NCBI GenBank assembly: GCA_900696485.1
Contig: CAADGG010000102.1
Span: 1 to 64,000 of the forward strand
Direction: 5' to 3'
Length of the DNA stretch: 64,000 bases
Origin: an uncultured Pseudomonadota bacterium
GTDB lineage: Bacteria > Myxococcota_A > UBA9160 > PR03
Shown here: piece after piece, positions 53,617-63,799 of the stretch
How positions within the stretch are numbered: the stretch's first letter is position 1
Layout of the letters: the number at the start of each line of letters is the position of its first letter
The notes under the pieces: model-generated
The model's input: only the letters and a program-made list of their open reading frames with translations
Told to the model about the DNA's origin: nothing
Database searches by the model: none
Translations under genes and position numbers: made by a program

Positions 53617-54387
53617 ATGAATTCGCTGGCAGGCAAGGTGGCCGTCATCACCGGGGGCGCATCGGGGATCGGGGCGGCGACGGCGCGGCTCTTCGCCGCC
53701 GCCGGCGCGAAGGTCGTCATCGGGGATCTGCAGGATGGCAGCGCCGTTGCCAAGGAGATCGGCGGGCTGTACGTCGCGATGGATGTGCGCAAGAGCGACG
53801 AGGTGCGCGCGCTGGTGGAACGAGCCGCCCGCGAGCACGGGCGCCTCGACGTGCTGTTCAACAACGCCGGCATCGAGATTCACGCCGGACTCGCCGATAC
53901 CGATGACGAGCTGCACCGGAACCTGATCGACATCAACGTGAACGGTGTCTTCTACGGCCTCAGGTGGGGCGGAGCCGTGATGCTGCGCCAGCCGGGGCCG
54001 ACGCGTGGCAGCATCATCAACACGGCCAGCATCGCCGGATTGATCGGCGCGCCGGGACTTTCGTCCTACGACGCGTCGAAGCACGCCGTCGTCGGCCTCA
54101 GCAAGACCGCGGCACTCGAGTACGGGGCCGCCGGCATCCGCGTGAACGCGGTGTGCCCCGGCGTGATCCGGACCCCGATGCTGACGAGCCTCTCCGACCG
54201 GGCCGACCTCGAGCCGATCCTCGCGCAGATGCACGCGCTCAAGCGCGTCGGCGAGCCAGAGGAGGTGGCGCAACTGGTCTGCTTCCTCGCCAGCGACGAC
54301 GCGTCGTTCGTGACCGGGCAGGCGATCGCCGTCGATGGCGGCCTGACGGCCGGGATCCCGGCGACGGGGCCGCTGCCGACGTCCTGA
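53617..54387 (+). CDS. Short-chain dehydrogenase/reductase
   Basis: A 256-residue classical SDR. The nucleotide-binding motif is VITGGASGIGAATARLF, the NNAG motif is LFNNAGIEIHA, and the active site is the SYDASKHAVVG pair (Tyr-x3-Lys) with an upstream Ser (NTASIAG). The GGLTAG C-terminus is usual. ATG 53617 has GGAAGGAGA upstream. The substrate is unknown; it resembles 3-oxoacyl/gluconate-type reductases. It lies downstream of recA but is probably independently transcribed. Confidence 0.9.
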   Translation: MNSLAGKVAVITGGASGIGAATARLFAAAGAKVVIGDLQDGSAVAKEIGGLYVAMDVRKSDEVRALVERAAREHGRLDVLFNNAGIEIHAGLADTDDELHRNLIDINVNGVFYGLRWGGAVMLRQPGPTRGSIINTASIAGLIGAPGLSSYDASKHAVVGLSKTAALEYGAAGIRVNAVCPGVIRTPMLTSLSDRADLEPILAQMHALKRVGEPEEVAQLVCFLASDDASFVTGQAIAVDGGLTAGIPATGPLPTS

Positions 54388-54475
54388 TCGGCACGCCGGC
54401 GGAGCGCGCCCGGACCCCGATCCACCTCGCGGCCGTCGGTGTGCCTGCGCCAGCGGCCGATTCTCGGCAACCCTC

Positions 54476-54934
54476 TCAGAGTTCCTTGCGCAGGCAGATC
54501 ACGCGCTCGGCCTCGCAGAAACCGAGGGCGAGATGCGCCGCGAGGCTCACATCGTTGTCGAAGTCGCAGTCACTGGCGAGTTCCCGAAGCCCCCGGCTGC
54601 GCGCCCACTGCTCGGCCGCGCTCATCAGCGCCTCCCCGACGCCGTGACGACGCAGGTCGGTGTCCACCCACCAGCCCTCGACATAGGCGACCGGCGAACT
54701 CGTGCAGCCTTCGGCGAAGTCCCGCAGGCGGAGTTCGACGAAACCGGCGAGCCCCGTACCGGCCCGCGCCGCCACGAAGACGGCCGCGCCGGCGTGCTCT
54801 GCAGCAGCCAGGTAGGCCTCGATCTCGGCGTCATGCTCGCTCTCGGCGTGCGGCCACAACGCGCTGCGCATGCGGCGCCATTCCGGGTGGTCCGTCGCCG
54901 CAGCACGGCGGACCTCGATCGGCGGATGCTTCAT
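54476..54934 (-). CDS. AAC(6')-like GNAT acetyltransferase
   Basis: A 152-residue GNAT enzyme similar to AAC(6')-I aminoglycoside 6'-N-acetyltransferases: ALWPHAESEHDAEIEAYL, FVELRLRDFAEGCTSSPVAY, VEGWWVDTDLRRHGVGEALM, and ELASDCDFDNDVSLAAHLAL with LGFCEAERVICLRKEL. The acetyl-CoA loop is RRHGVGEA. Known members acetylate aminoglycosides, but chromosomal homologues may act on other amines; resistance is not proven. ATG 54932-54934 overlaps the P-type ATPase stop. Confidence 0.7.
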   Translation of the reverse strand: MKHPPIEVRRAAATDHPEWRRMRSALWPHAESEHDAEIEAYLAAAEHAGAAVFVAARAGTGLAGFVELRLRDFAEGCTSSPVAYVEGWWVDTDLRRHGVGEALMSAAEQWARSRGLRELASDCDFDNDVSLAAHLALGFCEAERVICLRKEL

Positions 54935-57657
54935 GGCGTTGGTCTCCCGCCCGGCCGCCGGCGGTCCCGGCGCCGGAGCCCCCACTTCTCGAACTCCACC
55001 AGGAACAGCACCGACGAGCTGACCGCGACGATCCGGACCCAGGTCGTCGCATCGAGGGCCTCGGTGCCGAACAGGAACTGCATCGGCGGCGCGTAGGTAA
55101 ACGCGATCTGGAAACCGAGGACGAGGGCGATGGCGATCAGCGCCGGCCGGCTGCCGAACAGACCCTCGCGGTTGAGCACCGGCGCTCGCAGATGCCGGGC
55201 GTTCCACAGGTAGAAGATCTCGAACAGCACGAGCGTGTTGACGGCCACCGTCCGCGCCCTCTCGATGCTTGCGCCGGCCTCCCGCTCGAAGACGAACTGC
55301 CCGAACGTCCCGAGCAGCAGGATCGTCGAGACGAACCCGATCCGCCAGAGCAGAAAGCGCGACAACAGCGGCTCATCGGGAGCGCGCGGGGGTCTGCGCA
55401 TCACGCCGGGCTCCGGCGGATCGAAGGCCAGCGCCAACGCCAGCGTCACGGCGGTGATCATGTTGACCCAGAGGATCTGCACCGGTGTCATCGGCAGGGT
55501 CCGCCCCAGCGCGATCGCGGCGACGAGCACCAGCGCTTCGCCGCCGTTGGTCGGCAGGATGAACGTGATCGCCTTCTTCAGGTTGTCGTAGACGGTACGC
55601 CCCTCCTCGACGGCGCTGGTGATCGATACGAAGTTGTCGTCCGCCAGCACCATTGCCGAGGCTTCCTTGGCGGCGTCGGTTCCCTTGTGACCCATCGCGA
55701 TGCCGACGTCGGCGCGCTTCAGCGCCGGGGCGTCATTGACGCCGTCGCCGGTCATCGCGACGACCTGGTTTTGCGCCTGCAGAGCCTCGACGAGGTGCAA
55801 CTTGTGCTTCGGACTCGCGCGGGCGAAGATGTCGATCTCGGCTGCCGCCTGTGCGAGATCGGCATCGTCGAGAGCCTCGATGTCGCGCCCGGTGAGCACG
55901 CGCTCGCTTTCGAGTCCGAGTTCGCGGCCGATGGCGCGTGCCGTCTCGGCGTGATCGCCGGTGATCATCTTCACCCGGATGCCCGCCCGTCGGCAGGTGG
56001 CGACCGCTTCGATGGCCTCCCGGCGCGGGGGATCCGCCAGCCCGAAAAACCCGAGCAGCGTGAGATCCCTTTCGACGTCGCCGAAACAGAGCTCCCGTCG
56101 ATCCTCGTGGCAGCGCCGGGTCGCGATGGCGAGCAGCCGTTGGCCGCGCTCGGCGACCTCCGTCATCCGCTGCTTCCAGTGGGCGGCTTCGAGCGGTTCA
56201 TCGCCGGCCGCGCCGCGCTGCCACGAGCACATCTCGAGCAGTCGCTCAGGGGCGCCCTTCACGTAGACGAACGCGCGGCCCTCGTGGTCGTGATGAAGGG
56301 TGGCCATGAAGCGATGTTCCGATTCGAACGGGATCAGGTCCGTCCGGGGAGTCCTCTTGCGCTCGGCGTCCGGATCGAGATCCGCCTTCATGGCCGCTGC
56401 CATCAGCGCTCCTTCGGTCGGCGCTCCCTCCAGGATCCAGTTCTCGCCGCGGCGACGCACGACGGCGTCGCTGCACAAGGCGGCCCCGCGCATCATCTCC
56501 GCAAGCAGCGGCTGTTCGGCGGGCGGAATCGGGTTGCCGTCGCAGCGGAACTCTCCCTCGGGGCCATAGCCGACTCCGTTGATGATGAAGGTGGCGCTGC
56601 GGGTCGCGACCGTCTGCACGGTCATTTCGTTCCTCGTCAGCGTCCCGGTCTTGTCGGAGCAGATGACCGTCACCGAACCGAGGGTTTCGACCGCCGGCAG
56701 TCTGCGGATGATCGCGTGCCGCCGCGCCATGCGCTGGACGCCGATCGCCAGCGTGATGGTCAGGATCGCCGGCAGGCCCTCGGGAATGGCCGCGACGGCG
56801 AGACCGACGGAAGCCAGGAACATCTCGGTGGCGGAATAGCCGCGCAACAGCAGTCCGAACGCGAACGTGCCCGCTGCGAGCAGGAGGATCGCGAGGCTGA
56901 GACGTTGCCCGAAGCGGGTGAGCTGTCGCAGCAGCGGTGTCGTCACCGTCTCGACCGTGCGCACCATCGTGCTGATGAGCCCGATCTCGGTCGCGGCGCC
57001 GGTCGCGACGACGACGCCGAGCCCGCGACCGGAGGTGACGAGCGTTCCGGCATAAGCCATCGACGAGCGGTCGCCGAGCGGCGCCTCGGCCGCCACCGGC
57101 TCCGGGGTCTTCTCGGCTGGCAGCGACTCTCCGGTGAGCGTTGCCTCGTCGATCTGCAGGCTCCGGGTCTGGAGGAGTCGCAGGTCGGCCGGTACCTTGT
57201 CCCCGGAGCGCAGCTTCACGATGTCGCCCGGCACGAGATCCTCGGCCGGGATCTCGATCGTTCTTCCGGCGCGGACAACGACCGCCCGCGGCGCGAGCAT
57301 GCTACGGATCGCGTCGAGCGCGCGCTCGGCCTTGCCCTCCTGCACGAAGCCGATCCACGCGTTCACCAGTACGACGCCGAAGATCACGCTGCTGTCGATG
57401 CCGTGACCCAGCAGGGCCGTCGCGATGCCGGCCACGATCAACAGATAGATGAGGACGTTGTGGAACTGCGCGAGCAGCCGGCTGAGCGCGCTGCGCGACG
57501 GTTCGTTCTCGAGCCGGTTGGGGCCGAAGCGCGCGAGGCGCTCGCGATGGTCCGCATCGCCGAGGCCTTCCGGGCTCGTCGCCAGTTCCGCCACGGCGGC
57601 GTCGATCGCCGCGGCATGCCAACCGCGTCGTTCTGCTGCGCATGCGCTCGCGACCAT
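54931..57657 (-). CDS. P-type cation-transporting ATPase (Ca2+/H+-type)
   Basis: A 908-residue membrane pump. Motifs are IDEATLTGESLPAEK (dephosphorylation loop), the PEGLP in helix 4, phospho-Asp in VICSDKTGTLTRNEM, KGAPE-type nucleotide site (VYVKGAPERLLEM) and MTGDGVNDAPALKRADVG. The N-terminal cation-ATPase domain precedes ten helices, and the family resembles P2A/P2-type calcium pumps. I chose ATG 57655-57657 with GGGGGAAGAG upstream; the frame is open to 57741. It overlaps the AAC(6')-like gene (ATGA). Confidence 0.9.
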   Translation of the reverse strand: MVASACAAERRGWHAAAIDAAVAELATSPEGLGDADHRERLARFGPNRLENEPSRSALSRLLAQFHNVLIYLLIVAGIATALLGHGIDSSVIFGVVLVNAWIGFVQEGKAERALDAIRSMLAPRAVVVRAGRTIEIPAEDLVPGDIVKLRSGDKVPADLRLLQTRSLQIDEATLTGESLPAEKTPEPVAAEAPLGDRSSMAYAGTLVTSGRGLGVVVATGAATEIGLISTMVRTVETVTTPLLRQLTRFGQRLSLAILLLAAGTFAFGLLLRGYSATEMFLASVGLAVAAIPEGLPAILTITLAIGVQRMARRHAIIRRLPAVETLGSVTVICSDKTGTLTRNEMTVQTVATRSATFIINGVGYGPEGEFRCDGNPIPPAEQPLLAEMMRGAALCSDAVVRRRGENWILEGAPTEGALMAAAMKADLDPDAERKRTPRTDLIPFESEHRFMATLHHDHEGRAFVYVKGAPERLLEMCSWQRGAAGDEPLEAAHWKQRMTEVAERGQRLLAIATRRCHEDRRELCFGDVERDLTLLGFFGLADPPRREAIEAVATCRRAGIRVKMITGDHAETARAIGRELGLESERVLTGRDIEALDDADLAQAAAEIDIFARASPKHKLHLVEALQAQNQVVAMTGDGVNDAPALKRADVGIAMGHKGTDAAKEASAMVLADDNFVSITSAVEEGRTVYDNLKKAITFILPTNGGEALVLVAAIALGRTLPMTPVQILWVNMITAVTLALALAFDPPEPGVMRRPPRAPDEPLLSRFLLWRIGFVSTILLLGTFGQFVFEREAGASIERARTVAVNTLVLFEIFYLWNARHLRAPVLNREGLFGSRPALIAIALVLGFQIAFTYAPPMQFLFGTEALDATTWVRIVAVSSSVLFLVEFEKWGLRRRDRRRPGGRPTP

Positions 57658-57804
57658 CTCTTCCCCCGTCGCGCGGCTGCCGTCCCGGAAGCCTAGGACA
57701 CGCGCCGGGCGAGTCCGGGTTCGGCGGCGCTCGGCGGCCACGGCGCGCGCGGAATCGATGGATCCAGGGGCGCCGGGACGGACCCCCGCGAGCGAATCGG
57801 CCGC

Positions 57805-58476
57805 TCAGGTCCCCGGATGACGTCGGCGACAGGCGTCGGCGACGAGATCCGCCGCCGTTTCGGCACCGAGCGTGGCGGTGTTGACGACGAGGTCATAGGT
57901 GACCGGATCGTCGAGGCGGGCGCCGAAGTGGTGCCGGATGAACTCGAAGCGCCGCTCGTCCTCGTCGCGCAACTCGTCGGCCGCCACGTCGGAGGCGATG
58001 CCCTGTTGCTGGGCCCAGCGCTCCGCCCGGGCGGCGAACGGGGCCACCGCGAGCACGCGGAGCACCGGTTCGTCGGTGAAGAGGAACGCGGTGCCGCGTC
58101 CCACGAAGACGGCGGCGCCGCTGCGCGCCAGCGGCACCACGAAGCGCTCCACCGCATGGAGGAAGTCGTCCTCGGTGAAGCGGGCGCCCTGAAAGAAATC
58201 GGTGAAGTAACGGTCGATGGCGCTGCGGACGCGCCCGTCGAGACCGTGCAGCAACTCCTCGGAGAGTCCGCGCTGGGACGCGATCTGGTCGACGATCTCA
58301 CGGCCGAAGCAGGCGAATCCGAGCCGCTCCGCGACCCGCTGGCCAAGGAGACCGCCGCCCGAGCCCGGCAGGCTGGCAATCGCGACGCAGGCCTGCTGCC
58401 GCGGCGCCCGCGAGGCCTTCTCCCAGCGGGCGAGTTGCAGGCCGAGCCTGGTGTCGGTTCGCTTGCTGAGCGTCAC
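57805..58476 (-). CDS. Cytidylate-kinase-like family protein
   Basis: A 223-residue protein of the cytidylate kinase-like family (PF13189). The P-loop region is ASLPGSGGGLLGQRVAERLG, where the usual Lys is absent as in this family. It continues with FACFGREIVDQIASQRGLSE and AAVFVGRGTAFLF. GTG 58476 follows GAGGAGG closely, and the frame is open upstream to 58593. The divergent pilT start is 249 bp away. Its phosphate acceptor is unknown. Confidence 0.7.
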   Translation of the reverse strand: MTLSKRTDTRLGLQLARWEKASRAPRQQACVAIASLPGSGGGLLGQRVAERLGFACFGREIVDQIASQRGLSEELLHGLDGRVRSAIDRYFTDFFQGARFTEDDFLHAVERFVVPLARSGAAVFVGRGTAFLFTDEPVLRVLAVAPFAARAERWAQQQGIASDVAADELRDEDERRFEFIRHHFGARLDDPVTYDLVVNTATLGAETAADLVADACRRRHPGT

Positions 58477-58725
58477 GGAGGCCTCCTCGAGTGCGGGATG
58501 GGCGGGGGGTGCAGACGCCGTAGCCGCCCGCAGGGCGCCCAGCGCGAACCCGGATCGCTCCGGACCTTTGCCAGACGGGCGAGCCGCCTGCAACCCGGGC
58601 CGGCCGCCCCGGCCGGCGGCGACGATCCGGCGGGGGGCTCAAGGCGAGCCCCCTCTCGGACGAAACAAGCCCGGGAGTCGTCCGCTCCGCCATCCCCGGA
58701 CGACCGCTGCGAGGACCCTGGCGCG

Positions 58726-59925
<1,200 letters not shown>

Positions 59926-60023
59926 CCGGTATCCGCGGCGCTCCTGCCTTCCAGGTCCGGGTCGAGGGATCGTGCGGCTTCCGGCTGCGCGAGCGGAAGC
60001 GCGGCGCACGGCACCGACACAGA

Positions 60024-61607
60024 TCAGATGCGCCGTCGCCTCACCCAGGTCGTCCGTGAGCCGGGCGCGACGACGAGCGCCATTGCTCCGCAAGCCGCTG
60101 CGGCGAGCCAGCCGAGCCAGTCACCGGCACGCCCGTAGAGCGTGCCGCCGTCGAGCGAGCGTACCGTTCCGCGCAGGTTCTCCCGCGTGAGCAGGCCGCT
60201 GCGCGCCACGAGCCTGCCGGCGGGGTCGATGACGGCGCTGACGCCGCTGTTGGTCGCGCGCACGACGAAGCGGTGGTGCTCGATCGCGCGCATGCGCGCC
60301 ACCGCCAGATGGATCCACGGCTCGTGCGAGTCGCCGAACCAGGCGTCGTTCGAGAGCATCACCAGGAGATTCGGCTGCGCCTCCGCCACCATGCGGCGCA
60401 CGAAGCTCGGGATGGCGGCCTCGTAACAGATCGGCGTCGCCATCCTCCAGGCGCCCAGCACCAGCGGTGGCACAGCGTCGGTCGTACCGAAATCCTGCGC
60501 GTGCGGGAAGAGCTCGCGCAGCGCGTCGCCGAAGGGCAAGCGCTCGGCGAATGGGACGAGCAGGTTCTTGTCGTACCCGTCGCGGATCGTGCCGTCCGCG
60601 GCGATCAGGAAGGCCGAGTTGAACTTGCGCGCGCGACCGTCGGGAGAGGAACGCACCGAGGCGGCGCCGAAGAGCAGCGGCACTTCGATGTCGCGGCGGA
60701 TCAGGTGCCCCGCGACGGGCAGCGGACCCTGGATGCCGCGCGTGTAGACCGTCTCCGGCCAGACGACCAGATCGAGCGGACCTTCGGCGAGCAGCTCGCG
60801 CGTCTGCTCCAGGTAGAGTTCGTGCATGCGCTCCGGGTCGCGGCGCTTCACGAGCACGTCGGCGTTGCCCTGCACGATGCCGACGCGCAACGCGGGCGCC
60901 GCGATCGCCGCGCGCTCCAGCGCGGCGATCCGGAAGACGCCGTAGCCGGCGCTCGCCGCCAGCGTGAGAGCGGTCGCAAACCATGTGGCGAGCGGTCTTC
61001 CGCGCCCCCCGCGCCGCCAACGGAATGTCTCGAAGAGCGCGGTGTTCACGAGCACCGCGAGCGCCGTTACCGCGAGCGGTCCGCCGAGATCGGCGATCTG
61101 CACGAAGAGCGTCCGATCGACGAAGGCGTCGCCGAGATGCGCCGGAAAGAGCTGCGGATACAGCCATTCGAGCGCGACGAGTGGTGCCGGCCCGGCGAGC
61201 GCGATCGGCCAGCCACGCGCGCGGATGGCGCGGTAGAGCAACGCGTAGATTGCGTAGCCCGCGGCGAACCAGACCGCGTGCGCGAGCCAGAGCGCTCCGC
61301 CGATCGCCATCTGGCCGCCGAGGAATCCATCGACGAGACGCCAGAGCCATGCGTAGCCTCCCGCGTGTGCGACGAAGCCGAAGACGAAGCCCGCCAACGC
61401 CGAGGCGCCAGGAGAGCGGCTGCGCGCCGCTTCGAGGGCGGCGAAGAGCACGGCCCACGCGACGAGCGCGAGCGGCCAGATCCCGAAGCCGGCGTAGCCG
61501 AGGCAGAAGAGCACACCGCCGAGCGCGGCGTAGCGGTGGACGCCGTGTAGCGCGCGTCGCGAGCGAACCGTCAACGCGGCGTCTGGAGCCTGCCGGCGCC
61601 GCGGCAC
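60024..61607 (-). CDS. lnt: Apolipoprotein N-acyltransferase
   Basis: A 527-residue inner-membrane enzyme that adds the third acyl chain to lipoproteins. About six helices occupy the first 230 residues, and the nitrilase-type domain is at about 240-480. The catalytic triad is visible as Glu in LVVWPETVYTRG, Lys in YDKNLLVPFAERLPFG, and Cys in ATPICYEAAIPS, with NLLVMLSNDAWFG. Its first 37 bases overlap the ankyrin gene stop, so both are probably on one transcript. The start is ATG 61607. Confidence 0.95.
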   Translation of the reverse strand: MPRRRQAPDAALTVRSRRALHGVHRYAALGGVLFCLGYAGFGIWPLALVAWAVLFAALEAARSRSPGASALAGFVFGFVAHAGGYAWLWRLVDGFLGGQMAIGGALWLAHAVWFAAGYAIYALLYRAIRARGWPIALAGPAPLVALEWLYPQLFPAHLGDAFVDRTLFVQIADLGGPLAVTALAVLVNTALFETFRWRRGGRGRPLATWFATALTLAASAGYGVFRIAALERAAIAAPALRVGIVQGNADVLVKRRDPERMHELYLEQTRELLAEGPLDLVVWPETVYTRGIQGPLPVAGHLIRRDIEVPLLFGAASVRSSPDGRARKFNSAFLIAADGTIRDGYDKNLLVPFAERLPFGDALRELFPHAQDFGTTDAVPPLVLGAWRMATPICYEAAIPSFVRRMVAEAQPNLLVMLSNDAWFGDSHEPWIHLAVARMRAIEHHRFVVRATNSGVSAVIDPAGRLVARSGLLTRENLRGTVRSLDGGTLYGRAGDWLGWLAAAACGAMALVVAPGSRTTWVRRRRI

Positions 61608-62281
61608 ACGGTCGCGCCGGGCGCGGCGCGGTCGGCCGCGGTCTGGCCTTCCTGATTGCGCAGCGTGGCGTCGGCGCCGCGGCGCAGCAGCAGCTCGGCG
61701 AGCGCGTCGTAGCCCTTCGAGCAGGCCAGGATCAACGGCGTGTCGCCATAGTGGTCGGGGGTGTTCGGATTCGCGCCGTGGTCGAGCAGGAACTCCACCG
61801 CTTCGAGTTGCTCGGTGGATACGGCGTGGAAGAGCGGCGTCCGCTGCTCGACGTCCTTGCGGTCGATCGTGGCGCCCTGCGCGGCGAGCCAGCGCAAGAT
61901 CTCGATGCGCCCTTCCGCGGCAGCCCAGGAAATCGCCGCGCGACCGCCGACATCGGGCTCGTCGATCGCGGCGCCGCGCGCGTGGAGCAGCTTCACGAGC
62001 TCCAGGCTGCCCGCGTCGCGCGCTGCGAGCAGCAGCGCCGAACGGCCGAGATCGTCCCGGGCGTCGACCGCAACGCCGCGCGCCAGCGCGAACTCGAGGC
62101 TCTTCCGGTCGCCGTCACGCGCGGCCTGCAAGTAGCGCAGCTCGAGCGTGAAGCGCTCGGGCGCCCGCGGTTCGCCGATGCCGAGCGCGTGACCGGAGCC
62201 CGGTGCCGGCGCGGGATCGGCGGCGCTGGCGGCATTCGTCATGAGGAGCGAGAGCGCGAGGAGAAGAGCGGAGTAGCGCAT
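61571..62281 (-). CDS. Exported ankyrin-repeat protein
   Basis: A 236-residue protein with a signal peptide (ALLLALSLLMTNAASAADP) and five ankyrin repeats, such as DDLGRSALLLAARDAGSLEL, DVGGRAAISWAAAEGRIEIL, QRTPLFHAVSTEQLEAVEFL and YGDTPLILACSKGYDALAEL. Ankyrin repeats mediate protein contacts, and the signal peptide puts them in the periplasm. ATG 62279-62281 lacks a good ribosome site. Its 3' end overlaps lnt by 37 bases. Confidence 0.85.
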   Translation of the reverse strand: MRYSALLLALSLLMTNAASAADPAPAPGSGHALGIGEPRAPERFTLELRYLQAARDGDRKSLEFALARGVAVDARDDLGRSALLLAARDAGSLELVKLLHARGAAIDEPDVGGRAAISWAAAEGRIEILRWLAAQGATIDRKDVEQRTPLFHAVSTEQLEAVEFLLDHGANPNTPDHYGDTPLILACSKGYDALAELLLRRGADATLRNQEGQTAADRAAPGATVCRGAGRLQTPR

Positions 62282-62311
62282 GGAAGACACAGGCTAGCCG
62301 AGCCGAACGAG

Positions 62312-62346
62312 AATCGGCTGGGGCGGCACTCACGCCCCAGCCGATT
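62312..62346 (-). terminator. Perfect 14-bp hairpin, likely terminator of the pectinacetylesterase-like gene
   Basis: AATCGGCTGGGGCG (62312-62325) and CGCCCCAGCCGATT (62333-62346) form a perfect stem with loop GCACTCA. It lies 18 bases past the minus-strand stop at 62364 and before the ankyrin gene. The minus-strand tail (CTCGTTCGG) is only moderately T-rich. Confidence 0.6.
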
Positions 62347-62363
62347 CCGTCATCGGTCTGCGA

Positions 62364-63704
62364 TCAGTTGCCGGCGATCGCGTCGTTGATGAGGGGCGCG
62401 ACGATCTGCATGCCCAGATCGTCGTTGTTGTAGTAGTTCTCGGTCTCGGCGATCCGCTGCTGCTGGTTGTTGGTCAGCCAGTTGGCGAGGAAGGTCTCGA
62501 TCGGCCGGAAGGTGCCGGTGCACTTCCAGGACTGGGGCCACGGGATCTCCCACCAGTACTTCTTGCGGATCTTCGAGCAGGCGTGGCTGCCCATGAACGT
62601 GACGATCGCCGAGCAGTGGCTGTCGTTGATCGGCCGGTGCCAGGGAATGTGGTAGCTGAAGTTCGCGTAGGTCTTCATCTTGTTGATGAAGTTCGTCTGG
62701 TCCGCCCGCCAGTAGGCCAGCACCGTCGCCTTCGTGATGCCCGGGTAGAAGCGCTCGTAGGAGAAGCGCGAGAAGTTGTAGTCACTCGAATACCCGGTGT
62801 ACGCGAGCGAATCGGTCGGGAATTGCTGCGCGATCATGTCGGTCATCGTGCCGAAGTCGTTCTGATCGAACGGCGCCGGCAGCTGGCTGTAGACCGACGT
62901 CAGGTTCCAGCTGGTCTTGATCAGGTCGTGCAGCGGCCGCGACTTGTAGGTGGCGTTCGGCGCGGGGAAGGTCGGGCCCGAGTCGTTCAGCATGTAACCC
63001 TTCGTCGGCATCAGCGTGCGACGCGCGAAGTAGTAGGCGGCATGCGACGCCACGCCGCCTGCGCTGAAGCCCGTCACCAGCAGCTTGTTGACGCTCGGGA
63101 AGCGCGTGTGCAGGAAGTTCAGCGCCGCGACCGTATTGTTGTAGCCGTTGTGACGCCACGTGAGGGGCGGGTTCACGCCCGTCTGGTCGGTGTAGGTCTT
63201 CACGTTGTTGCCGATGTGCACGTCACCGGTGCAGTACGGCATGTAGACCACGTCGAAGCCCTTGGTGGCGATGTCTTTCTTGGCGCGGCCCGGAATGCCG
63301 GGGTCGGCGCCGTTCACGAGCGGCGAGACGTACTTCGGCTGGAAGTCATGGATGTAGTCGGCCGGGATGCCGTTCGGATGCGCCGCACCCAACATACCGG
63401 CGCGGCCGCTGCACGTGTCGTAGTCCCAGCAGGCGCCGCCGCCCTCGAACGAGATCAGGAGATTGTTGGACGTCGGGCTGTCGTAGTACCAGAAGCGGTA
63501 CTGCGAGCCGTCGCCGCACACCGTTCCGGGCAACTCCACCTTCTGCCACGCATAGGTGTTGCCGCCGTCCACGACGTCTTCGATGCCGACGGCGCGCGCT
63601 TGCGAGAGCGCGAAGGCGGTCGCGAGTAACACGATTCCCCAGGTCGTGAGTTTCGAGGCCTGAATTCGCCCTGCGTTTCGTCGATTGCTCCTGCCAGGAC
63701 CCAT
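62364..63704 (-). CDS. Pectinacetylesterase-family secreted hydrolase
   Basis: A 446-residue exported protein of the PAE/Notum family (PF03283). The N-terminal signal is LTTWGIVLLATAFALSQARA. The oxyanion/Gly-rich stretch is ISFEGGGACWDYDTC, and the nucleophile elbow is VTGFSAGGVASHAAYYFARR (Ser in GxSxGG), with a late HCSAIVTFMGSHACSKI. Many Cys residues suggest disulphides. The family deacetylates pectin, or palmitoleate esters in animal Notum, so the substrate here is unknown. ATG 63704 follows AAAGGGAGGG. Confidence 0.75.
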   Translation of the reverse strand: MGPGRSNRRNAGRIQASKLTTWGIVLLATAFALSQARAVGIEDVVDGGNTYAWQKVELPGTVCGDGSQYRFWYYDSPTSNNLLISFEGGGACWDYDTCSGRAGMLGAAHPNGIPADYIHDFQPKYVSPLVNGADPGIPGRAKKDIATKGFDVVYMPYCTGDVHIGNNVKTYTDQTGVNPPLTWRHNGYNNTVAALNFLHTRFPSVNKLLVTGFSAGGVASHAAYYFARRTLMPTKGYMLNDSGPTFPAPNATYKSRPLHDLIKTSWNLTSVYSQLPAPFDQNDFGTMTDMIAQQFPTDSLAYTGYSSDYNFSRFSYERFYPGITKATVLAYWRADQTNFINKMKTYANFSYHIPWHRPINDSHCSAIVTFMGSHACSKIRKKYWWEIPWPQSWKCTGTFRPIETFLANWLTNNQQQRIAETENYYNNDDLGMQIVAPLINDAIAGN

Positions 63705-63735
63705 TTCGATGCGCCCTCCCTTTCGATGGCGGATT

Positions 63736-63765
63736 CCCATACCACGAAAGTGGAACGCAACTCAA
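63736..63765 (-). promoter_or_regulatory. Putative sigma-70-type promoter of the pectinacetylesterase-like gene
   Basis: On the minus strand TTGAGT (63765-63760) and TATGGG (63741-63736) are 18 bases apart, in a locally AT-rich region. The gene starts at 63704, about 25 bases downstream of the expected transcription start. The -10 is a weak match. Confidence 0.35.
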
Positions 63766-63799
63766 GATTTTTCGTGTCGAGGTCCGACGCTGCAATGCG

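Noticed and set aside
54439..57696. A 1085-codon plus-strand open frame over the P-type ATPase
   Set aside because: It is antisense to a pump gene with all catalytic motifs, and its own translation is Arg/Asp-rich with no domain.
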